This document shows, piece by piece, positions 1 through 5,767 of a DNA stretch of 6,332 nt. The stretch is from Pseudomonadota bacterium. Its GTDB lineage: Bacteria > Pseudomonadota > Alphaproteobacteria > Sphingomonadales > Sphingomonadaceae. The translations under genes and the position numbers were made by a program. The notes under the pieces are model-generated. The model did not search any database and was not told the origin of the DNA. It worked only from the letters and a program-made list of their open reading frames with translations. Numbering within the stretch: the first letter of the stretch is position 1; each line of letters begins with the position of its first letter. Location of the stretch: positions 1 to 6,332 of the forward strand of contig JAEWJQ010000271.1 of the NCBI GenBank assembly GCA_023386515.1, read 5' to 3'.

Positions 1-1057
1 CCAGAAGATCGTCGCGATCGACGACTGTCTCGCTTTCTGCGGCGGCATCGACATGACCGCGGAACGCTGGGACACGCGCGCGCACCGCGACGACGATCCC
101 GGCCGTCGCCTGCCCTCGGGCAAGCTCTACAAGCCGTGGCACGATGCGACGACCGCGATCACCGGGCCGGCGGCGGTCGCGCTCGGCGAGCTGGCGCGCA
201 GCCGCTGGCAGGTCGCGACGGGCGTGACGCTGGCGCCGATCACCGGCAGCCACGCCTGCTGGCCCACGTCGCTCGACGCGCATTTCGAGGACGTGACGAT
301 CGGCATCGCGCGGTCCAAGCCGGAGATGCCCGGCGAGGCGGCGATCACCGAGGTCGAGGCGCTGTTCCTCGATCAGATCCGCAGCGCGCAGCGGCATATC
401 TATTGCGAAAGCCAGTATTTCGCCTCGCGCCGCATCGCCGAGGCGATCGCCGCGCGGCTCGACGAGCCGGACGGCCCCGAGGTGGTGATCGTCAACCCCG
501 ATTCGGCGCAGGGCTGGCTGGAGCCATTGGCCATGGATACGGCGCGTGCCCGCCTCGTCGAGGCGCTGCACCGCCACGACCGCCACGGACGGCTGCGGCT
601 CTACCATCCCTTCACCCGCGGCGGCGCTCCGATCTATTGCCACGCCAAGATCACGGTGATCGACGATCGGCAGCTGCGCATCGGCTCCGCCAACATCAAT
701 AACCGCTCCCTGCGTCTTGATACCGAATGCGACGTCGTGCTCGACGCGACGGACCAGCGGCCGGAGCTGCGCGCGACGATCGCCGCAGTGAGAGACGACC
801 TGATCGCCGAACATCTCGACATTCCGGCCGAGCGGGTGACGCAGGTGATGGCGGAGACGGGGTCGCTGATCGCGACGATCGAGCGGCTGAGCGGGCCCGG
901 ACGATCGCTCCGCCCCTATCGCGTGCCGGACCTGCCCGCGGTCGAGAAATGGCTCGCCGACAACGAGGTCCTCGACCCGGAAGGACCGTCGGAGATGTTC
1001 GAGCCGCTGGCGCAGCGCGGGCTGTTCCGCGGTCGGTTGCGGCTGGGCCGGTCCTGA
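1..1057 (+). CDS. Phospholipase D / cardiolipin synthase-like protein (5' truncated by window edge)
   Basis: Phosphatidyltransferase or phosphodiesterase of the PLD superfamily, acting on phospholipid head groups, probably at the inner membrane. The reading frame is open from base 2, so the true start lies upstream; about 351 residues are visible. The window opens inside the first HKD motif: QKIVAIDD supplies the Lys and Asp, and the His must lie just outside. It is followed by GGIDM, typical after HKD1. The second motif is complete at 641-664 (HAKITVID, His-x-Lys-x4-Asp) and is followed by GSANINNRS, the usual downstream signature. A C-terminal region of roughly 130 residues ends in a basic tail. 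No membrane segment is seen in this part. The gene converges on ftsB with a 54-base gap. Family assignment is firm; whether it is a true cardiolipin synthase or a broader PLD hydrolase cannot be decided from this fragment. Confidence 0.9.
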   Translation, partial: QKIVAIDDCLAFCGGIDMTAERWDTRAHRDDDPGRRLPSGKLYKPWHDATTAITGPAAVALGELARSRWQVATGVTLAPITGSHACWPTSLDAHFEDVTIGIARSKPEMPGEAAITEVEALFLDQIRSAQRHIYCESQYFASRRIAEAIAARLDEPDGPEVVIVNPDSAQGWLEPLAMDTARARLVEALHRHDRHGRLRLYHPFTRGGAPIYCHAKITVIDDRQLRIGSANINNRSLRLDTECDVVLDATDQRPELRATIAAVRDDLIAEHLDIPAERVTQVMAETGSLIATIERLSGPGRSLRPYRVPDLPAVEKWLADNEVLDPEGPSEMFEPLAQRGLFRGRLRLGRS

Positions 1058-1091
1058 CAAAGCCCCCACGGTGCTGCGCAGGCAGGAGCCC

Positions 1092-1105
1092 GGCGCAACG
1101 GCGCC
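1092..1105. terminator. Short GC hairpin between convergent PLD and ftsB genes
   Basis: GGCGC (1092-1096) and GCGCC (1101-1105) form a perfect 5-bp stem with a 4-base loop, in the 54-base gap between two converging stop codons. The position suits a bidirectional terminator, but the stem is short and no T-run follows on either strand, so this is weak. Confidence 0.25.
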
Positions 1106-1111
1106 AACCGA

Positions 1112-1429
1112 CTAACGCAGCGGGACGATCACTTCGTCAGGATGCGCGACGTTGAGTTCCTTGCGCACCATCTCGTCGACCATGTCCGGATTGGCGTGAT
1201 CGGGATCGAGCAGCGCGACGCGGTTCTTCAGCACGGTACGCCGCTGGTCGAGCGCGGCATATTGCTTCTCGCGCTTCGCCAGCTGCCGCTTGTAGTCGCC
1301 ATAGGCGAGCATCCCGTTCGGCCCGAGCACCGCATAGGCGCCGAAGAAGGCGAGAATGGTGAAGCCGAGCGCCGGCAGCGCGGCGCGGCGCATCGTCTTG
1401 CGAAAGGAGGAAGGTTTTGCGCGCGCCAT
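1112..1429 (-). CDS. ftsB: FtsB/DivIC-type septum formation initiator
   Basis: Small bitopic divisome protein that partners FtsL and FtsQ and helps activate septal peptidoglycan synthesis at the inner membrane. The 105-residue product has the family layout: a basic N-terminus (RKTMRR near residue 10), one membrane helix at about residues 17-36, a charged coiled-coil stretch at about 43-74 (KRQLAKREKQYAALDQRR), and a conserved C-terminal part with NPDMVDEMVRKELN. Length is normal. Start choice: three in-frame ATGs lie at 1438, 1435 and 1429. AGGA lies 8 bases before the 1429 codon, whereas it abuts or nearly abuts the other two, so 1429 (MARAKPSS) is preferred; the 1438 start would give 108 residues. 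It lies downstream of eno on the same strand, the usual alphaproteobacterial arrangement. Family call is strong; the start is less certain. Confidence 0.88.
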   Translation of the reverse strand: MARAKPSSFRKTMRRAALPALGFTILAFFGAYAVLGPNGMLAYGDYKRQLAKREKQYAALDQRRTVLKNRVALLDPDHANPDMVDEMVRKELNVAHPDEVIVPLR

Positions 1430-1436
1430 GGTCATC

Positions 1437-1465
1437 ATCCTGATTCGCTGCGAGTCTCAGGTCAA
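1437..1465 (-). promoter_or_regulatory. Possible promoter of ftsB
   Basis: On the minus strand TTGACC (1460-1465) matches a -35 box at five of six positions. After 17 bases comes CAGGAT (1437-1442), a poor -10 matching three of six. If used, transcription would start at or within a few bases of the 1429 ATG, giving a leaderless or nearly leaderless message. The -35 is good but the -10 is weak, so this is tentative. Confidence 0.3.
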
Positions 1466-1530
1466 GCGCAGAACGCAGAATGGTCGTTTCTTTTCCCCGC
1501 GCGCGGAAGGAGGCCAGCGAAACCGATGGA

Positions 1531-1608
1531 GGGGGCCCTCCGCGACCTGCGCCGCGGAGAGCTCCCCCGTCACCCCTATCGGGCTGTCACCTCCCCGCGC
1601 CGGGGAGG
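1531..1608. repeat. Compound palindromic intergenic element (REP-like)
   Basis: The eno-ftsB gap is filled by three adjoining inverted repeats. Hairpin 1 is CCTCCCCG (1590-1597) with CGGGGAGG (1601-1608), 8 bp and a 3-base loop. Hairpin 2 is CACCCC/GGGCTG-type pairing around TATC at about 1573-1588, five pairs with one mismatch. Hairpin 3 is CTCCGCG (1538-1544) with CGCGGAG (1553-1559), enclosed by GGGGG (1531-1535) and CCCCC (1564-1568). Read on the minus strand, the first part (CCTCCCC..GGGGAGG, TGACAGCCC, GATA, then TGACGGGGGAG) closely resembles, from memory, repetitive elements found between genes of Sphingomonas and Caulobacter relatives. Structure is seen directly; genome-wide repetition is inferred. 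Confidence 0.55.
1590..1608 (-). terminator. Hairpin just after the eno stop codon
   Basis: A perfect 8-bp GC-rich stem with a 3-base loop begins 6 bases past the eno stop, the right place for transcript termination or 3'-end protection. No T-run follows on the minus strand (TGACAGCCC), so it is not a canonical intrinsic terminator. It is also the first arm of the compound palindromic element. Confidence 0.4.
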
Positions 1609-1614
1609 CGTGGG

Positions 1615-2910
<1,296 letters not shown>

Positions 2911-2931
2911 TTGGGGCGAGGTACGGGCCGG

Positions 2932-2960
2932 CCTCTACCCCGGCCGCTGCACAGCGGCAA
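2932..2960 (-). promoter_or_regulatory. Candidate eno promoter with a dyad in its spacer
   Basis: On the minus strand TTGCCG (2955-2960) and TAGAGG (2932-2937) are separated by 17 bases, a plausible housekeeping promoter for a GC-rich alphaproteobacterium (four of six and three of six matches to TTGACA/TATAAT). Transcription would start near 2925, leaving a leader of about 33 bases with the strong ribosome binding site. An inverted repeat, GCCGCTG (2943-2949) and CAGCGGC (2952-2958) with a 2-base centre, fills the spacer and overlaps the -35, a typical operator position. Sequence match only. Confidence 0.4.
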
Positions 2961-2976
2961 TCTCCTTGGCGATCAG

Positions 2977-3002
2977 GGAACCGCCGTCTGGCGGGGCGGG
3001 TT
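2977..3002 (+). promoter_or_regulatory. EcfG-type general stress response promoter
   Basis: GGAAC (2977-2981), 17 bases, then GGTT (2999-3002). The alphaproteobacterial general stress sigma factor EcfG recognises GGAAC-N16/17-CGTT, so eight of nine defined bases match with correct spacing. The predicted start near 3009 leaves a leader of about 23 bases containing the AGAAAGGGA ribosome binding site of the gene at 3032. A short dyad, CCGCC (2981-2985) and GGCGG (2990-2994), lies in the spacer. The site is only 16 bases from the -35 of the divergent eno promoter candidate, so the two could interfere. Confidence 0.6.
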
Positions 3003-3031
3003 GAGACGGTCGAACAGAGAAAGGGATCGTC

Positions 3032-3538
3032 ATGTCCGACACCGACGCACTGCCGATGACCGACGGCGATATCACGCCGCCCGCGACGACCGGTTTCACC
3101 CCCGCCGCCCCGTTGAAGGACAGCGGTGTCGAGTTCGATCCGGCCGGCGCGCAGAGCCGCACCGATCAGGCCAAGCAGACGATCAAGGATCAGGCCGGCA
3201 AGATCGGCGGCCAGGCGAGCGACCGCATCCGTACGCTCGCCGATACCGGCAAGGAAAAGGCGGGCGGCGCGCTCGACCAATTGTCGCAGATGATCGGTGA
3301 TGCCGCCGGCCAGGTCGATGAGAAGCTCGGCGCGCAATATGGCGATTATGCCCGTCAGGCGGCCGGCGCCGTGTCGCGCCTGTCCGATCAGGTCAAGGGC
3401 AAGGACGTCGACGACTTGCTCGAGGACGTGCGCGGCTTCGTGCGGCAGAGCCCCGGGATCGCGATCGGCGTGGCGGCGGCGCTCGGCTTCGCGGCGGCGC
3501 GGCTGATCCAGTCCGGCATCGACGACCAGCGGGGCTGA
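3032..3538 (+). CDS. DUF883/YqjD-like stress-type membrane-anchored protein
   Basis: A 168-residue protein whose exact function is unknown. Residues 1-40 are a low-complexity, Pro/Thr/Asp-rich tail. Residues about 43-135 are polar, helix-prone, and rich in Ala, Gln, Lys, Asp and Gly with loosely repeated segments (DQAKQTIKDQAGKIGG, then TGKEKAGGALDQLSQ), resembling LEA-like amphipathic helices. Residues 140-160 form one membrane helix starting SPGIAIGVAAALG and rich in small residues, with a short tail. A polar body with a C-terminal small-residue helix is the architecture of DUF883 proteins such as E. coli YqjD and ElaB, which anchor in the inner membrane and associate with ribosomes in stationary phase; ribosome binding here is inference. 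The ATG has AAGGGA five bases upstream. It is the first gene of a four-gene cluster, 29 bases behind the EcfG-type site. Overall similarity to the family is by architecture, so the family name is tentative. Confidence 0.8.
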   Translation: MSDTDALPMTDGDITPPATTGFTPAAPLKDSGVEFDPAGAQSRTDQAKQTIKDQAGKIGGQASDRIRTLADTGKEKAGGALDQLSQMIGDAAGQVDEKLGAQYGDYARQAAGAVSRLSDQVKGKDVDDLLEDVRGFVRQSPGIAIGVAAALGFAAARLIQSGIDDQRG

Positions 3539-3567
3539 TCCGCTTGGCACAGGGGGCGGAACAACCG

Positions 3568-3894
3568 ATGGTGCAGGATGAAGGCATCGCCGAGCTCGTC
3601 AGCCAGCTGGTCGACGACGCGCGCGGACTGGCCGGTGCGGAAATCGCCCTGGTCAAGGCGCGGGTAGGTGAACGGGTCGCCGCCTATCGCAGCGCGGTCA
3701 TCCTGTTCGTCATTGCCGGTGTGCTCGCGCTCGCCGCGCTGGTGGCGCTGCTCGTCGGGCTGATCATGAGCCTGGCGACGCTGATCGGCCCGGGACTCGC
3801 GACCGCCGCCGTGACGGTGACCGTCTTCGTCATCGCCGCCGTGCTTGGACTGATCGGGAAGAGCCGCCTGTCGCCGGCGGGAGCGGCGAAATGA
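3568..3894 (+). CDS. YqjE-type phage holin superfamily III membrane protein
   Basis: A 108-residue inner-membrane protein of the PF07332 type (Holin-X / YqjE). Despite the family name these are chromosomal proteins of unclear role, not lysis holins. An amphipathic N-terminal helix (IAELVSQLVDDARGLAGAEIALVKARVGE, about residues 7-35, the typical family signature region) is followed by two membrane helices at about 43-70 and 75-97 and a basic tail, KSRLSPAGAAK. Start: the ATG at 3568 has GGGGGCGGA seven bases upstream and is preferred. A TTG at 3544 in frame would add eight residues and leave only five bases after the preceding stop. It overlaps the next gene by ATGA, which suggests translational coupling. 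In E. coli the equivalent sits beside yqjD, as here. Family assignment is fairly firm; function is unknown. Confidence 0.88.
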   Translation: MVQDEGIAELVSQLVDDARGLAGAEIALVKARVGERVAAYRSAVILFVIAGVLALAALVALLVGLIMSLATLIGPGLATAAVTVTVFVIAAVLGLIGKSRLSPAGAAK

Positions 3895-4184
3895 GCGCGC
3901 CGCTGGAGCCATCCGCCCGTCTCGCCGCGGCGGAAGTCGACGTCGCGGCGGCGCGGGCCCGTTTCAACAGCACCCTGTCACGACTGCAGGTCAAGCTCGA
4001 CCCCCGCACCCTCACCCGCCAGGCGGCGCGCGAAGTCGTCGACAAGGGCGGCGCAGCCGCGGTCGCGGGGATCGAAACGGCGCGGCGCAATCCTGGCGCG
4101 GTCGCCGGCGCGACCGCCGTCGCCGGGCTGTTCCTGGCCCGCCATCGCATCGCCCGGCTGTTCGGCCGTGGCCACACCGACTGA
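3891..4184 (+). CDS. DUF3618-like small membrane-anchored protein
   Basis: A 97-residue protein whose start overlaps the preceding stop (ATGA at 3891-3894). Residues 8-47 are a helix with the DUF3618 pattern: ARLAAAEVDVAAARARFNST, then LSRLQVKLDPRTLTRQ, where a run of Arg/Ala and 'L..L..KL.P..L' is characteristic. After GGAAAVAGIETARR comes NPGAVAGATAVAGLFL (about 67-82), a weak small-residue membrane helix, and a basic tail, ARHRIARLFGRGHTD, that would sit on the cytoplasmic face. The role of this family is unknown. YqjK, which follows yqjE in E. coli, occupies the same position, but homology to it is not claimed. DUF3618 assignment is by pattern and moderately sure; the gene itself is well supported by coupling and coding character. 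Confidence 0.82.
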   Translation: MSAPLEPSARLAAAEVDVAAARARFNSTLSRLQVKLDPRTLTRQAAREVVDKGGAAAVAGIETARRNPGAVAGATAVAGLFLARHRIARLFGRGHTD

Positions 4185-4215
4185 CTTCATGCGGAAACAC
4201 TAGGAAGGATCGACA

Positions 4216-4590
4216 ATGGCAGACATCCACGACACGGCGACGAAGGCGCACGCCAAGGCCGATGACGCCGCCCACCGCGCCGCGGCGGCGGTCGAGTCCA
4301 ACCCGCTCGGCATCCTGTTCGGCGGCCTGGCGATCGGCGCGATCGCCGGCACGCTGATCCCGCGCTCGGCAAAGGAGAAGGAGCTGCTCGCACCGGTCGG
4401 GCGGACGCTGGCAGAGCGCACCCGCTCCGCGGTCAAGGCCGCGCGTGAGGCCGGCTATGGCGAGCTCGACCAGCGCGGGCTGACCAAGGATGCGGCGCGC
4501 GATCAGGTCAAGTCGTTGTTCCAGAACATCGTTCAAGCCGCGCAAAGCGCCGGAACCGCGGCCGCGCGCTCCGCGACCAGCAAGGGCTGA
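4216..4590 (+). CDS. Glycine-zipper membrane protein, last gene of the stress-type cluster
   Basis: A 124-residue hypothetical protein. Residues 1-27 are polar and Ala/His/Asp-rich. Residues 28-48 are a membrane helix, SNPLGILFGGLAIGAIAGTL, with regularly spaced glycines (glycine zipper). The remaining 75 residues are a charged, helix-rich cytoplasmic-type domain (RSAKEKELLAPVGRTL, then SAVKAAREAGYGELDQRGLT) ending in an Ala/Ser tail. The anchor is N-terminal rather than C-terminal as in the first gene of the cluster, but its 'Asn-Pro-Leu-Gly' entry is the same type. The ATG has AGGAAGGA six bases upstream, and only 31 bases separate it from the previous stop, so it is probably co-transcribed. 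No specific family was recognised; the YtxH or DUF883 neighbourhood is possible. Confidence 0.83.
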   Translation: MADIHDTATKAHAKADDAAHRAAAAVESNPLGILFGGLAIGAIAGTLIPRSAKEKELLAPVGRTLAERTRSAVKAAREAGYGELDQRGLTKDAARDQVKSLFQNIVQAAQSAGTAAARSATSKG

Positions 4591-4593
4591 TCG

Positions 4594-4614
4594 CCGACGG
4601 GGCGCGGCGGTCGG
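4594..4614 (+). terminator. Weak hairpin after the four-gene cluster
   Basis: CCGAC (4594-4598) and GTCGG (4610-4614) form a 5-bp stem, six with a flanking G-T pair, with an 11-base loop just past the stop at 4590. There is no T-run. An alternative pairing is GGGGCG (4599-4604) with CGCCCC (4625-4630), followed by CTTCAATATT. Position is suitable but structure is weak. Confidence 0.22.
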
Positions 4615-4631
4615 TCGCATCGCCCGCCCCC

Positions 4632-4660
4632 TTCAATATTGCGCTGCAACAGGCTAGAGG
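4632..4660 (+). promoter_or_regulatory. Candidate promoter of the DUF4170 gene
   Basis: TTCAAT (4632-4637), 17 bases, then TAGAGG (4655-4660). The -10 is the same hexamer as in the eno promoter candidate. Transcription would begin near 4667 with a leader of about 27 bases that includes the AGGA at 4683-4686. Each hexamer matches the housekeeping consensus at only three of six positions. Confidence 0.3.
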
Positions 4661-4693
4661 GCGCGGCATCCCCTTTCCAGCCAGGAATGTCCC

Positions 4694-4921
4694 ATGAGCA
4701 AGCTTCACCTCGTCTTCGGCGGCCGCGTCACCGATCCGCGCCCGCTGGACTTCGCCGATCCGTCGGCGCTCGAGGTGGTCGGCATCTTCCCGGATTATGC
4801 GAGCGCCGAAAAGGCGTGGCGCGCCGCGGCGCAGCGGACCGTCGACGATGCGGAGATGAAGTTCGTGGTGGTCCACCTCCACCGGCTGCTCGAGCCGGAC
4901 CTCGTCGCGCCGACTGCCTGA
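4694..4921 (+). CDS. DUF4170 domain-containing protein
   Basis: A 75-residue soluble protein that is essentially all DUF4170, a small alphaproteobacterial family of unknown function. Family hallmarks are the opening KLHLVFGGRVTDP, then LEVVGIFPDYASAEKAWRAAAQ in the middle, TVDDAEMKFVVVHLHRLLEP near the end, and full family length. No signal peptide, membrane segment or metal-binding cluster is visible apart from the conserved HLH of VVHLHRLL. The ATG is preceded by AGGA seven bases upstream. It stands alone between the stress-type cluster and greA, with its own probable promoter, and converges on greA. The family call is confident; no function should be read into it. Confidence 0.9.
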   Translation: MSKLHLVFGGRVTDPRPLDFADPSALEVVGIFPDYASAEKAWRAAAQRTVDDAEMKFVVVHLHRLLEPDLVAPTA

Positions 4922-4965
4922 GACGATCGGTTGGGAGCCGGGCCGCCGACGTGCTGCGCTTTATC

Positions 4966-4990
4966 GGAACGACCGGCCACCGACTTCGTG
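4966..4990 (+). promoter_or_regulatory. EcfG-like motif in the DUF4170-greA gap
   Basis: GGAAC (4966-4970), 16 bases, CGTG (4987-4990): eight of nine bases of GGAAC-N16/17-CGTT, but the last T of the -10 is lost. There is no coding region downstream on this strand, so if active it would drive a non-coding transcript toward the hairpins at 5013 and beyond. Chance occurrence is quite possible. Confidence 0.25.
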
Positions 4991-5012
4991 CCGCCGTGGC
5001 TGCACGGCGCGC

Positions 5013-5035
5013 GAACGTCACGCTATCTGGCGTTC
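5013..5035 (+). other. Hairpin GAACGTCA / TGGCGTTC
   Basis: Arms 5013-5020 and 5028-5035 pair over 8 bp with one U-G wobble and a 7-base loop. The wobble pairs only in the plus-strand RNA (A-C mismatch on the other strand), and TGCCATTTC follows. It may end the DUF4170 transcript, whose stop is about 90 bases upstream, or fold a small RNA. Confidence 0.35.
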
Positions 5036-5135
5036 TGCCATTTCAAAGTCGAGCGCGCCACGGAACAGTTACATGAGCCGAGTGGCATGCGGCGACGCAT
5101 CAAGGCCGCCTCGCACCAGACCATGGCTGTGGCTT

Positions 5136-5170
5136 AGGGGGCGGCATCGCCTTCGCCGGCACGGCCCCCT
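5136..5170. repeat. Inverted repeat AGGGGGC / GCCCCCT
   Basis: Perfect 7-bp arms at 5136-5142 and 5164-5170 enclose 21 bases that contain a small nested repeat, CGGC (5142-5145) with GCCG (5155-5158). It lies between two convergent genes, next to the greA terminator hairpin, and may form part of a bidirectional termination region. Confidence 0.4.
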
Positions 5171-5177
5171 GTCGAAA

Positions 5178-5200
5178 GGGGCTGCACGCTGCGCAGCCCC
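5178..5200 (-). terminator. Probable intrinsic terminator of greA
   Basis: GGGGCTGC (5178-5185) and GCAGCCCC (5193-5200) make a perfect 8-bp GC-rich stem with a 7-base loop, beginning 8 bases after the greA stop. On the minus strand the stem is followed by CTTTCG, a short T-run. Position and stem are good; the T-run is modest, as is common in GC-rich genomes. Confidence 0.6.
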
Positions 5201-5208
5201 GCACCCCA

Positions 5209-5685
5209 TCAGATGAACTCGACCATCGACACCAGATAATAGCGGTCGCCGGCCGGCACCGACACCTCGACCTCGTCTTCGACCTTGCGGCCGATCAGGG
5301 CGCGGCCCAGTGGCGAATTGTAGCTGATCCGGCCGGTCTTGGCGTCCGCCTCGGTCTGGCCGACGATCTGGTAGCGGACGGGCTTGTCGTCCTCGTCCAT
5401 CAGCGTCACGGTCGCACCGAACACGATCTTGTCACCCGACAGATCCTTGGGATCGATGATCTGGGCGCGGCTCAGCTTGTCCTCGATGTCGGCGATCGAT
5501 GCCTCGATCTGGCCCTGACGTTCCTTGGCGGCGTGATATTCCGCATTTTCCGACAGGTCGCCGTGCGCGCGCGCTTCCTCGATCGCGTCGACGATCAGGG
5601 GACGTTCCTCTTTCAGACGCTTCAGGTCCTGGGTGAGCTTGTCATAGCCCTCCTGGAGCATCGGCATCTTTTCGACGGTCGCCAT
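5209..5685 (-). CDS. greA: Transcription elongation factor GreA
   Basis: Rescues backtracked RNA polymerase by inserting its coiled coil into the secondary channel and stimulating cleavage of the 3' end of the transcript. The 158-residue product has standard length. Residues about 8-78 form the antiparallel coiled coil, with the tip motif [20 protein letters not shown] whose acids Asp43 and Glu46 correspond to the catalytic-tip Asp41/Glu44 of E. coli GreA. Residues about 80-158 form the FKBP-like C-terminal domain ([11 protein letters not shown], then [19 protein letters not shown]). The start at 5685 ([14 protein letters not shown]) matches the family. The frame is open further upstream to 5745, but that would add 20 residues with no family counterpart. 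The ribosome binding site is weak (GGGGA nine bases upstream). It is downstream of carB on the same strand with 82 bases between, so co-transcription or a local promoter are both possible. Confidence 0.96.
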   Translation of the reverse strand: MATVEKMPMLQEGYDKLTQDLKRLKEERPLIVDAIEEARAHGDLSENAEYHAAKERQGQIEASIADIEDKLSRAQIIDPKDLSGDKIVFGATVTLMDEDDKPVRYQIVGQTEADAKTGRISYNSPLGRALIGRKVEDEVEVSVPAGDRYYLVSMVEFI

Positions 5686-5717
5686 ATCTTCGTGTCCCCA
5701 ATTCACTTCGCCCCCGC

Positions 5718-5739
5718 GCGGGCCTTGTCGCCGGCCCGC
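5718..5739 (-). promoter_or_regulatory. Hairpin in the greA leader / carB-greA gap
   Basis: GCGGGCC (5718-5724) and GGCCCGC (5733-5739) form a perfect 7-bp stem with an 8-base loop, 33 bases before the greA start. No T-run follows. It could shape termination after carB or act in the greA leader. A CATAAT (5754-5759, minus strand), matching a -10 at five of six, lies just upstream, but no -35 at correct spacing was found. Confidence 0.35.
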
Positions 5740-5767
5740 CCGCACATCACGCCATTATGTCGGAGGA

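Larger units (their letters stand above)
4922..5208. other. Gap between convergent DUF4170 and greA genes, no convincing gene
   Basis: These 287 bases have less coding-like composition than the flanks. I see an EcfG-like motif at 4966-4990, a hairpin at 5013-5035, a larger inverted repeat at 5136-5170 and the probable greA terminator at 5178-5200. An open frame at 4931-5137 (68 codons) has no ribosome binding site and an implausible protein (Cys/Pro/Arg mix). A decayed gene or an unannotated RNA is possible but not shown. Confidence 0.6.

Noticed and set aside
3568..3894. Prophage remnant suggested by the holin-superfamily name
   Set aside because: The YqjE-type family is chromosomal and sits here among non-phage genes; no endolysin, integrase or structural gene is nearby.
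4552..4573. GGAAC at 4552-4556 as an EcfG promoter for the DUF4170 gene
   Set aside because: No CGTT-like -10 at 16 or 17 bases; it lies inside the end of the preceding gene and too far from the DUF4170 start.
5062..5086. GGAAC at 5062-5066 as another EcfG promoter
   Set aside because: No -10 match at either allowed spacing.
4931..5137. A 68-codon open frame in the DUF4170-greA gap
   Set aside because: No ribosome binding site, unlikely composition, and it starts only 10 bases after the DUF4170 stop without coupling signals.
5686..5745. A longer GreA starting at 5745 (178 residues)
   Set aside because: The extra 20 residues are Arg/Gly-rich and lack a GreA counterpart, and they would cover the carB-greA hairpin. 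[14 protein letters not shown] is the family-like start.
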